Origin: a virus
Virus record (IMG/VR): IMGVR_UViG_3300043427_003010
Span: 1 to 24,478 of that record
Strand: one strand, 5' to 3'
DNA length: 24,478 bases
A program made the translations under genes and the position numbers. The notes under the pieces are model-generated. The model was not told the origin of the DNA, searched no databases, and was given only the letters and a program-made list of their open reading frames with translations. Positions 1 to 4,637 of this stretch are shown here, piece by piece (position 1 is the stretch's first letter; the number at the start of each line of letters is the position of its first letter).

Positions 1-222
1 GCAAGGATGTGCCTCCTCGTCTATAAGATAGAAAGAGTTCTTATATAAATCTTCTGGTTCAAATGTTCTGTACTTGTCCGCTGTTCTACAGAGTTCTTGG
101 TCATATAAGTGCCCGTCTGGGAGCTCATCAAATGTGAAAGGGATTTCAGAAATAAAATACATCAATACAATTTGAGATCCATTATTATACCAACAATATG
201 CTTTGGTAATTTTGTAAGACAT
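1..222 (-). CDS. Unknown protein, N-terminal part (runs off left edge)
   Basis: An open frame starts with ATG at 222 on the minus strand (MSYKITKAYCWYNNG...) and continues for 74 codons to the window edge without a stop, so the C-terminus lies outside. I do not recognise the family. The visible part is mixed hydrophobic and acidic (FDELPDGHLYDQELC, then DLYKNSFYLIDEEAHPC) with no signal peptide or membrane helix. A match to the T4-type late motif (AATAAATA, 243-250) lies 20 bases upstream, directly behind the UAA-anticodon tRNA, which supports this as a real, independently transcribed gene. There is no strong Shine-Dalgarno sequence. Reality of the gene is likely; function is unknown. Confidence 0.6.
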   Translation of the reverse strand, partial: MSYKITKAYCWYNNGSQIVLMYFISEIPFTFDELPDGHLYDQELCRTADKYRTFEPEDLYKNSFYLIDEEAHPC

Positions 223-242
223 ATGTGTATTTCAATATCTTA

Positions 243-250
243 TATTTATT
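243..250 (-). promoter_or_regulatory. Candidate T4-type late promoter (AATAAATA)
   Basis: The minus strand reads AATAAATA here, which fits the NATAAATA form of the T4 late promoter (TATAAATA) reported for cyanophages. It ends 20 bases before the ATG at 222 and sits between the tRNA and the truncated gene. The motif is short and the genome AT-rich, so position is the main support. Confidence 0.45.
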
Positions 251-254
251 TTAA

Positions 255-327
255 TAGGCGTGAGTGGATTCGAACCACCGCTGGAAACATTTTAAGTGTT
301 CTGTCTCTTCCGCTGGACTACACGCCC
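255..327 (-). tRNA. tRNA with anticodon UAA (Leu-type), short variable loop
   Basis: Read on the minus strand, this 73-base segment folds as a cloverleaf. The 7-bp acceptor is GGGCGTG with CACGCCT and the discriminator base is A. The D-stem is GTC/GAC with GG in its loop, the anticodon stem is GAACA/TGTTT with loop CTTAAAA, and the T-arm is GGTGG-TTCGAAT-CCACT. CCA is not encoded. U33 is in place, so the anticodon is UAA, which decodes UUA leucine codons. The variable region is only 5 bases, whereas leucine tRNAs are normally class II with a long variable arm, so the amino-acid identity is less certain than the fold. Confidence 0.82.
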
Positions 328-364
328 GTGTATGAGACTATTATAACTCAAAGAATCATAATAG

Positions 365-988
365 TCAAGTGCTGAGGGAATAATGTTTTTCTAGAAACCT
401 ATTAACTTGCGCTCTAGAAACTCCCCAGTCATTAGCAATTTTAGTCTTTGTTCCTCTTTTTGTCAAGTCAACATTCTTAAGATATTCTAATCTATACTTG
501 TTTCTTTCATCAAAAGATTCCATATATTCATCCCAACTTCTTCCATATCTTTTTCTTTTTTTCTTTTTAACTTTACCTGCTACCCAACCATCAGGTAATA
601 TTTCTGTTTTTAATATTCTTTTATTTTGTATTCCATCATTTATCCACATAGATTGAGACATATATTTTCCTGCCTTTTTACCTCCTTTTGAGGATGCTAT
701 TTTCTTTTCTTCAATAGAAAGAGCAAACAAACCAGTTTTATTTTCATACGACCTTTTACCAGTCATACTTGATATTTCTTTTATTATTTCTTCTTTTGAT
801 ATTTGAGATGCTAATCCCCGATAAGCAATATAATCTTCTTTGTTTCCCCATAACTTCCAATTACAATAATGAAACATAGTATGGCAAGTTCGAGAAATAG
901 TAATCACATTGTCAAATTCATCAGTACCTCCTTTATATTTCGGTACTATATGGTGCTTATCAAATAAACCTTCTTTTATGCAACTCAT
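365..988 (-). CDS. HNH homing endonuclease (free-standing)
   Basis: A 207-aa HNH nuclease. The HNH core is near the N-terminus: H12-H13, the loop with N27 (DEFDNVITIS) and H36/H40 (CHTMFH). A NUMOD3-like DNA-binding stretch lies at about 94-109 (IASSKGGKKAGK). A WINDG...LPDGW segment at about 115-139 is of the type repeated in phage homing endonucleases. A basic linker follows (KKKKRKRYGR), and then a helix-turn-helix at about 178-201 (KIANDWGVSRAQVNRFLEKH). Such enzymes cut an allele lacking them and spread by recombinational repair. It lies between tRNA genes, 37 bases from the UAA-anticodon tRNA and 48 bases from tRNA-Met, with no disrupted gene beside it, so it appears intergenic. A late promoter motif and a palindrome precede the start. 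Confidence 0.85.
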   Translation of the reverse strand: MSCIKEGLFDKHHIVPKYKGGTDEFDNVITISRTCHTMFHYCNWKLWGNKEDYIAYRGLASQISKEEIIKEISSMTGKRSYENKTGLFALSIEEKKIASSKGGKKAGKYMSQSMWINDGIQNKRILKTEILPDGWVAGKVKKKKRKRYGRSWDEYMESFDERNKYRLEYLKNVDLTKRGTKTKIANDWGVSRAQVNRFLEKHYSLST

Positions 989-994
989 ACTTTT

Positions 995-1011
995 AATAGG
1001 ACTGTCCTATT
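995..1011. promoter_or_regulatory. 17-bp palindrome before the HNH gene
   Basis: AATAGGAC-T-GTCCTATT is a perfect 8-bp inverted repeat around one base, lying 7-23 bases upstream of the HNH start at 988. As DNA it resembles an operator. As RNA it could form a 7-bp stem with a 3-base loop covering the AGGA nearest to the start codon. The expected late transcription start (about 1006) falls inside it, so late transcripts would lose part of one arm. Confidence 0.5.
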
Positions 1012-1019
1012 TATTTATA
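1012..1019 (-). promoter_or_regulatory. Late promoter, perfect TATAAATA
   Basis: The minus strand reads TATAAATA, identical to the T4 late consensus, in the short gap between tRNA-Met and the HNH gene and 23 bases before the HNH ATG. The promoter would let the endonuclease be expressed late, independently of read-through from the early tRNA transcript. Confidence 0.6.
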
Positions 1020-1036
1020 TGAGTTTTTATTAAAAA

Positions 1037-1111
1037 TGCTCGTTGCGGGGATCGAACCTTCGCCTTCTATCTGTTATGAGCAGATCGCCTTCACCAGAGG
1101 GCCAAACGAGC
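1037..1111 (-). tRNA. tRNA with anticodon CAU (Met or Ile2), T-stem insertion
   Basis: On the minus strand the acceptor is GCTCGTT with AACGAGC and the discriminator is A. The D-stem is GCC/GGC. The anticodon stem ATCTG/CAGAT encloses CTCATAA, giving anticodon CAU. The variable loop is AGAAG. The T-arm reads GCG-AA-GG, TTCGATC, CCCGC, so all five T-stem pairs form only if two adenines are bulged. Length is 75, two more than the expected 73. The gene may encode elongator tRNA-Met, or tRNA-Ile2 if C34 is modified to lysidine. The bulge could reflect decay, a tolerated variant or a sequence error. Confidence 0.72.
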
Positions 1112-1115
1112 AATA

Positions 1116-1201
1116 GGAGAGATTCATACAGTGAAACAGAAAGCACTCATAAGTTATAGGTATGTTTCTTACCAACTTATGAGCAGGGCTTTTCACTCTC
1201 C
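1116..1201. ncRNA. Putative structured RNA between tRNA genes
   Basis: An 86-base element is closed by GGAGAG (1116-1121) and CTCTCC (1196-1201). Inside is a perfect 10-bp stem, CTCATAAGTT (1146-1155) with AACTTATGAG (1174-1183), continued by GGTA/TACC (1159-1162 with 1170-1173) around a 7-base loop. GTGAAA (1131-1136) can also pair with TTTCAC (1191-1196). It begins four bases from tRNA-Met and is probably co-transcribed with it on the minus strand. It is tRNA-sized but has no TTCRA loop or readable anticodon, so it may be a decayed tRNA or a separate RNA. Strand and function are undetermined. Confidence 0.45.
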
Positions 1202-1225
1202 TTTTTTCAAATAGGTTTCCTGTTG

Positions 1226-1262
1226 TGCTTACCCTAAAAACCCATTACAAAATAGGTAAGCA
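1226..1262. repeat. 8-bp inverted repeat next to class-II tRNA
   Basis: TGCTTACC (1226-1233) and GGTAAGCA (1255-1262) are perfect inverted copies around a 21-base A-rich loop, ending two bases before the 3' end of the neighbouring tRNA. It may be a processing hairpin; there is no U-run that would make it a clear terminator. Confidence 0.4.
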
Positions 1263-1264
1263 AA

Positions 1265-1352
1265 TAGTCGCCCAGGGTATCGAACCCTGCCAAAGGCCCT
1301 AATCTGGGGCAAAGGACTTATAAGATCCCTCTGAACACCTGTTCTGACGACC
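1265..1352 (-). tRNA. Class-II-like tRNA, anticodon read as UAU
   Basis: The minus strand has a strong T-arm (CAGGG-TTCGATA-CCCTG) and a 7-bp acceptor, GGTCGTC with GGCGACT including two G-T pairs, with discriminator A. The best anticodon stem is GGGAT/GTCCT around CTTATAA, which gives UAU (isoleucine, AUA codon). A 23-base variable region contains its own stem (GCCC/GGGC), giving a class-II length of 88, as expected for Leu, Ser or Tyr but not Ile. The D-arm is short (GAAC-AGGT-GTTC or GAA-CAGGTG-TTC). The fold is credible at both ends; the anticodon and identity are tentative. Confidence 0.6.
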
Positions 1353-1358
1353 ATAAAA

Positions 1359-1405
1359 GTTGCCTTGAAGCAACTTATAAGTCTCATATGTTGCCTTGAA
1401 TCAAC
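1359..1405. repeat. Two copies of a 16-base mini-hairpin
   Basis: GTTGCCTTGAAGCAAC (1359-1374) and GTTGCCTTGAATCAAC (1390-1405) differ by one base, start 31 bases apart, and each can form a 4-5 bp stem with a CTTGAA-type loop. On the minus strand the second copy transcribed is followed by TTTTA just before the tRNA. The first contains the stop codon of the Phd-like gene. They may be weak terminators or RNA-processing signals. Confidence 0.4.
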
Positions 1406-1568
1406 AACCTTCTTCGTGGTCCGTGTGTATTCGTATGAGGTCGTCGTCTGCAGGAATCATCATAGCATCTCCGTGTTCGCTATGAATCATAAAAGACTCT
1501 CCGTTCTCTACTCTACTCATAAGAGAATCAAAGTCCGATTGAAATTCTTCTACGGTAAACTCTTCCAT
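1401..1568 (-). CDS. Phd/YefM-type antitoxin-like small protein
   Basis: A 55-aa frame, MEEFTVEEFQSDFDSLMSRV followed by ENGESFMIHSEHGDAMMIPA. The pattern of an N-terminal strand, an EEF..DFD..M.RVENGE helix-turn, and a G-(D/N)-A-(V/M)-M-(I/V)-P strand is that of the Phd/YefM antitoxin fold, which binds palindromic operators as dimers. Known members are about 70-90 aa, with a C-terminal toxin-binding tail. Here only the DNA-binding core plus an acidic, His-rich end (RIHTDHEEGC) remains. It starts 3 bases after the 61-aa gene and no toxin follows, since a tRNA comes next. Fold assignment is by motif; a role as transcription regulator or anti-toxin decoy is inference. Confidence 0.65.
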   Translation of the reverse strand: MEEFTVEEFQSDFDSLMSRVENGESFMIHSEHGDAMMIPADDDLIRIHTDHEEGC

Positions 1569-1571
1569 TTA

Positions 1572-1757
1572 TCAAAGGGGATCAGAATACGCAAGGCAAT
1601 CATCACTTACCTGAGCACGAACCACTTCAAGAACATTCATAAACTGGTCTACGGTCTCACAATTTACAACTCGTTCACCACCTTCATTAGAATACAGGTA
1701 GAACTTACGAGCAAGCGTATCGACAACACAGCGGGTCAGGGTCTCTTCGGCAGGCAT
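1572..1757 (-). CDS. Conserved small phage protein, 61 aa
   Basis: First gene behind the sigma70 promoter at 1784-1812 and 3 bases upstream of the Phd-like gene, so the two form an operon. The sequence (TRCVVDTLARKFYLYSNEGG, then a QFMNVLEVVRAQ helix and acidic end CLAYSDPL) has the look of small cyanophage proteins of unknown function. It does not resemble Doc, YoeB or other known toxins. No clear ribosome-binding site precedes the ATG; a GAAGAG lies a few codons inside, so the true start may be slightly downstream. Base composition is visibly more GC-rich than in the fibre genes. Function unknown. Confidence 0.65.
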   Translation of the reverse strand: MPAEETLTRCVVDTLARKFYLYSNEGGERVVNCETVDQFMNVLEVVRAQVSDDCLAYSDPL

Positions 1758-1801
1758 CAGGCGTTTCGTTTGATTACCTAGGTATTATAGGGCATCAGGC
1801 G
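1753..1801. repeat. 11-base direct repeat flanking the promoter core
   Basis: GGCATCAGGCG occurs at 1753-1763 and again at 1791-1801. On the minus strand one copy carries the stop of the 89-aa gene and the other the start of the 61-aa gene, so the -10 element and start site lie between two identical 11-mers. Confidence 0.6.
1775..1784. promoter_or_regulatory. Operator-like palindrome TACCTAGGTA
   Basis: A perfect 10-bp palindrome sits immediately downstream of, and touching, the -10 hexamer, covering the expected transcription start near 1777. A protein bound here would block the promoter. The Phd-like protein encoded in the same operon is an obvious candidate; this is inference. Confidence 0.45.
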
Positions 1802-1812
1802 GGTGGTGTCAA
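1784..1812 (-). promoter_or_regulatory. Consensus sigma70 promoter (early type)
   Basis: On the minus strand TTGACA (1812-1807), a 17-base spacer and TATAAT (1789-1784) match the bacterial housekeeping promoter at every position. The -35 lies inside the end of the 89-aa gene and the start site would be about 1777, twenty bases before the 61-aa ATG. It marks the switch from late structural genes to a host-polymerase-driven segment carrying small proteins and tRNAs. Confidence 0.8.
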
Positions 1813-2064
1813 GGGGTCTTGGGAATCAAATTCCTCTTGCCGTTCTCTGGCAGATTTGATGGGTGCGGCAAGAACTATGTCCTCTTTTGTTCCTGAAAGT
1901 TCTCCGCCTTGTGAGGTAATTCTTTCTACCTCTAGTGCGACTATTTCATCAATCGCAATACGAGCACGGTTGATTACTGCGTTTGTAATCCAATCGTTTA
2001 CGTCAGTGGCAATATATTCCATTGCCTTATTTTCTGCTTCGGTTAAAGTGATTGTATAATCCAT
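1795..2064 (-). CDS. Conserved small protein of marine phages, 89 aa
   Basis: An 89-aa acidic, mostly helical protein: MDYTITLTEAENKAMEYIAT, then NDWITNAVINRARIAIDEIV and a polar, disordered-looking tail. The ITLTEAEN...W..NA..NR.R.AI.EI pattern is one I recall from small cyanophage proteins found beside tail-fibre genes; no function has been shown to my knowledge. An AAAGGA lies about 10 bases before the ATG, a good ribosome-binding site. It follows the last short fibre by 26 bases and is the final gene before the sigma70 promoter, which overlaps its 3' end. It may be an assembly factor of the fibre cassette or an unrelated accessory gene. Confidence 0.7.
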   Translation of the reverse strand: MDYTITLTEAENKAMEYIATDVNDWITNAVINRARIAIDEIVALEVERITSQGGELSGTKEDIVLAAPIKSARERQEEFDSQDPLTPPA

Positions 2065-2090
2065 AAAATTTTATATCCTTTGAGTATTTG

Positions 2091-2582
2091 TTATCCTACT
2101 AAGTAACCAGAAAATCCACTAAATGGTTGTCCATATATTCTCATATTACCAAATCTAGCAAATAAACTAACATAATCATTTGTAGATAATGAAAGAATAA
2201 TACTATTCGATCTACCTCTTTCAGCAGACATATATGCTATACCGCCATTAAGAGCATCGATACCATTAATACAAAACGATATACCTCCAACTTGATCAAT
2301 CTCCGTTATACAGGTAGCGGTAAAATGATATATTCCAGTAATTGGAGCCGTAAATCTACACGTTGTTGTATTATAATGATTTCCTACATTAAATAATGTG
2401 GAAGTAAATTTTGTTATTTCAGTACCATTATTATAAGTTGTATAAGTTGCGTCACCATAAGATGCAAATGCTGGTCTATTGGAATTTAAAACTCTTCCAC
2501 TTGCATCAATAGTTAAAGCAGTATTTCCGGTAGTACTTTTAATGAAGTTTGTTTGAACTTCACCTACATTTAGGATACTCAT
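2091..2582 (-). CDS. Short tail fibre with C1q/TNF-like head
   Basis: A 163-aa protein. The N-terminus (MSILNVGEVQTNFIKSTTGN, TALTIDASGRV) is the short attachment segment seen in many marine phage fibres. From about residue 35 the sequence has C1q/TNF-like jelly-roll character: PAFASYG, an FNVGNHYNTTTCRFTAPITG segment, GIYHFTATC, and a hydrophobic C-terminus FSGYLVG. Such domains trimerise and bind receptors at the cell surface. It overlaps the upstream 101-aa gene by ATGA, so translation is coupled. Unlike the two fibres upstream, no chaperone-like partner follows; the 89-aa gene comes next. Confidence 0.72.
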   Translation of the reverse strand: MSILNVGEVQTNFIKSTTGNTALTIDASGRVLNSNRPAFASYGDATYTTYNNGTEITKFTSTLFNVGNHYNTTTCRFTAPITGIYHFTATCITEIDQVGGISFCINGIDALNGGIAYMSAERGRSNSIILSLSTNDYVSLFARFGNMRIYGQPFSGFSGYLVG

Positions 2583-2884
2583 AAGTTTTCTGGTTTTGGA
2601 TATTTATTTTTCACTTCATCAATTACTGATTTCCAACCATCATAACCTTGATGATATAAAGTATCTAGTTGGTCTTGAATTGAAGGATAAGCAACAGCAC
2701 GATCTCTTTGATACTGGTTATGCTCATATTCTACTTGAAGTCTTTCTCCTTCTGCTTGTATTTCTTCTTCCGTTGGAGGTGGTAGTTCGTTTTCATCGTA
2801 CCATACTAGATTATTGTAATCATTGCCAGTTACCGAAAACTTTGCATCGGGTCTTATAGAACGAATTGTATTAAAAATATCCAT
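2579..2884 (-). CDS. Chaperone-like partner of short fibre, copy 2
   Basis: A 101-aa, strongly acidic protein. It begins with a short Ile/Asp-rich segment, then an aromatic WYDENELPPPTEEE linker. The C-terminal half shares YQR.RA..YP...D.LD...K.KYPKP with the 112-aa gene upstream. The YP..(D/G)DQLD.L element is widespread in small proteins encoded next to phage tail-fibre genes, including XkdW-like proteins, and is thought to be involved in fibre assembly or attachment. It is coupled to both neighbours: TAATG with the preceding fibre and ATGA with the following one. Paralogy with 3456-3794 is visible; the chaperone role is inference from context. Confidence 0.65.
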   Translation of the reverse strand: MDIFNTIRSIRPDAKFSVTGNDYNNLVWYDENELPPPTEEEIQAEGERLQVEYEHNQYQRDRAVAYPSIQDQLDTLYHQGYDGWKSVIDEVKNKYPKPENL

Positions 2885-3456
2885 TATCCCGAAACCTCCA
2901 TTAAAGTTAGAGTAGAAACTGGGGTAGAGTCATGACTAGGAGGAACGTTCTGAAATACTCTTGATCTATTTACAAAAACATCAGGAGCACTAGTCCATCC
3001 ACCCATTTCTATTTGATATGTTAAAGAGGATATTGATGTTGGAGAGTCATAATGAGTTCCACTGAGAACAAACACATTATATTGATTACCCTGACCATCA
3101 GTATTGTACATATTGATCATTCCAGTAGAAGCAATTCTTCCTCCTTCACCAGCACCCACTAAAATAGGAGTTCCATTTCTTTTAATTCTAAAGTGTTGCT
3201 GATAACCTGGTGATCCCCCAGCCGATGCTCCAACATACATATGAGTCAGTATTAGTATTTTACTAGTTGTAGAGGTTGGTGTTATAGTTGCACTTAATCC
3301 GGGCACATTAACATAGAGACCACTGCCAGTTTGTACTGAAGTTCCGGCAAAAGAAGTTGTTAAAGGTGTATGAACAACCTGTATAATACTTCCGGTGCTA
3401 TTGAGAATTGGTTTTCCGGCAACCGTTGTGATTGTATCAGTTCTTAAAGTACTCAT
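2884..3456 (-). CDS. Short tail fibre, copy 2 (MSTL family)
   Basis: A 190-aa protein whose first 28 residues (MSTLRTDTITTVAGKPILNS, TGSIIQVV) nearly match those of the 177-aa fibre upstream, so they probably form a common virion-attachment segment. The body has beta-rich jelly-roll character with shared blocks ATITPT..TSKILI..H and a terminal LT.ME. The middle (GGSPGYQQHFRIKRNGTPILVG and YDSPTSISSLTYQIEMGGW) differs fully between copies, as expected of receptor-binding domains. Start and stop codons overlap by one base with both neighbours. Family recognised from marine phage genomes; receptor unknown. Confidence 0.75.
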   Translation of the reverse strand: MSTLRTDTITTVAGKPILNSTGSIIQVVHTPLTTSFAGTSVQTGSGLYVNVPGLSATITPTSTTSKILILTHMYVGASAGGSPGYQQHFRIKRNGTPILVGAGEGGRIASTGMINMYNTDGQGNQYNVFVLSGTHYDSPTSISSLTYQIEMGGWTSAPDVFVNRSRVFQNVPPSHDSTPVSTLTLMEVSG

Positions 3457-3794
3457 TACTCTACACCTTCTGGTTTAGGATATTTTGCCTTTACCGCAAG
3501 ACACGCATTTATATATGTCTGTATTTGTTCTTGGTCATTTTTTACAATACCATCAAGATAATCAGCCATCGGTGGATATTCTGCTGCTCTAAGGCGTTGA
3601 TATTCGGTATTGTCCCACTCTCTTTGAAGTCTTATTATTTCTGCGTCTACTTCTTCTTTTGTGGGTTTCTTTTGACCACCTTCCCACACTGGTTTTTCTA
3701 ACCACTTAATTTGATAGTAATCACCATTTGGCATTTTCCACTGTGCCTGTGGACATAACGAATTAATTGCATCTGATATTGTTGCAGTTCTCAT
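3456..3794 (-). CDS. Chaperone-like partner of short fibre, copy 1
   Basis: A 112-aa protein with an N-terminal SDAINSLCPQAQWKM segment, a W-rich stretch (IKWLEKPVWEGGQKKPTKEE), an acidic helix (IIRLQREWDNTEYQRLRAAEY) and a C-terminal YPPMADYLDG...KAKYPKPE. The second half matches the 101-aa gene downstream at YQR.RA..YP, D.LD and KYPKPE. It overlaps the preceding fibre by ATGA and the following one by TAATG. Together with the alternating order this suggests a fibre plus partner module that has been duplicated. XkdW-like or fibre-assembly family is the best guess. Confidence 0.65.
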   Translation of the reverse strand: MRTATISDAINSLCPQAQWKMPNGDYYQIKWLEKPVWEGGQKKPTKEEVDAEIIRLQREWDNTEYQRLRAAEYPPMADYLDGIVKNDQEQIQTYINACLAVKAKYPKPEGVE

Positions 3795-4324
3795 GCTAAT
3801 ATCTCCATAGCAATAATACTTGTAAGAGATGTCATATCTAGATTAGCGCCGGGGGAAATTCGATTGTTAATGATAAGTGGATATATTGCTCCATTCCAAC
3901 TAGAACAGGCAGTTGGTGCATAAGTTATAGGAGATGTTGTTCCGGCAGTATCTTGATATTGATAAGTTGTAGAAGTACACCAATTACCCGCACTATCAGT
4001 GCCAGTTCCAAAATAAGCCATTGCGATTGTATTTGTACTATTAAGATTAGTATTGCCGCCAATATTTACTCCATTTTTAGCAAATCCAAAACTAGCCACG
4101 TATCGAGCATTATGAACAACATGAGCAATCAGAAGTATTTTACTTGTACTTCTTGTTGGAGTTATTGTAACAGAACAATTTTCAATAACAGAGTTATTTT
4201 GTGTTTCTATCTGGTCATAATTAGACCCCATATCACCATAAACAACTTGAATTATACTTCCAGTAGTATTCAATAATGGAAGACCATCAACTGTCTGAAT
4301 TGTATTAGTCTTTAGTGTACTCAT
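3791..4324 (-). CDS. Short tail fibre, copy 1 (MSTL family)
   Basis: A 177-aa protein starting MSTLKTNTIQTVDGLPLLNT-TGSIIQVV, the attachment segment shared with copy 2. The blocks SVTITPTRSTSKILLIAHVV and LTSIIAMEIL line up with copy 2, while the central part (FGFAKNGVNIGG, WCTSTTYQYQD, SSWNGAIYPLIINNR) is different. It is predicted to be an all-beta trimeric receptor-binding head. It follows the 93-aa gene by 8 bases and overlaps the 112-aa gene by 4. Divergence in the centre with conserved ends suggests host-range diversification. Confidence 0.75.
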   Translation of the reverse strand: MSTLKTNTIQTVDGLPLLNTTGSIIQVVYGDMGSNYDQIETQNNSVIENCSVTITPTRSTSKILLIAHVVHNARYVASFGFAKNGVNIGGNTNLNSTNTIAMAYFGTGTDSAGNWCTSTTYQYQDTAGTTSPITYAPTACSSWNGAIYPLIINNRISPGANLDMTSLTSIIAMEILA

Positions 4325-4332
4325 AGTTTATC

Positions 4333-4614
4333 TCAAATAATAACCCAATTGCCACCTGAACTTACGGTTACTGTGACGCCACTATTTATTGTGATTGGTC
4401 CAACACTCATTTCATTATAAGATGGACCGATTGTATAGTCCGCAGAAATTGTTGGACCAGTTCTAAAAAATGGAGTATTACTTGCCGTAATCGTTCCGTT
4501 TACATCCAAAGCAGATGATGGACTAGTTGTTCCAATTCCCAATCTATCATTTGCAATATCAGCAAAGGCAATTCCGTCAGAAACAAAATTACCAGTATCT
4601 CTTGCCTTTCCCAT
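4333..4614 (-). CDS. Small fibre protein, 93 aa
   Basis: A 93-aa protein with the IANDRLGIGTTSPSSALDVN motif (the V/LGIGTT.P..LDV.G. type found in phage fibre shafts), and an ending ITINSGVTVTVSSGGNWVII that is common as the terminus of small marine phage fibres. It is the first gene after the late-promoter match at 4638-4645 and so opens the short-fibre cassette. It may be a minimal fibre or an adapter for the fibres that follow. Confidence 0.7.
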   Translation of the reverse strand: MGKARDTGNFVSDGIAFADIANDRLGIGTTSPSSALDVNGTITASNTPFFRTGPTISADYTIGPSYNEMSVGPITINSGVTVTVSSGGNWVII

Positions 4615-4637
4615 TTCAGTTTAAATCTTTATTTTTA

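Noticed and set aside
255-327. Ochre-suppressor tRNA
   Set aside because: With U33 fixed the anticodon is UAA, which reads UUA; a suppressor of UAA stops would need UUA.
109-375. An 88-codon plus-strand frame over the left tRNA
   Set aside because: It runs antisense through the tRNA and the truncated minus-strand gene, with no start signal or recognisable domain.
1401-1757. Complete toxin-antitoxin pair
   Set aside because: The 61-aa protein does not resemble any toxin I know that pairs with Phd/YefM, and in that family the toxin normally follows the antitoxin, where here a tRNA is found.
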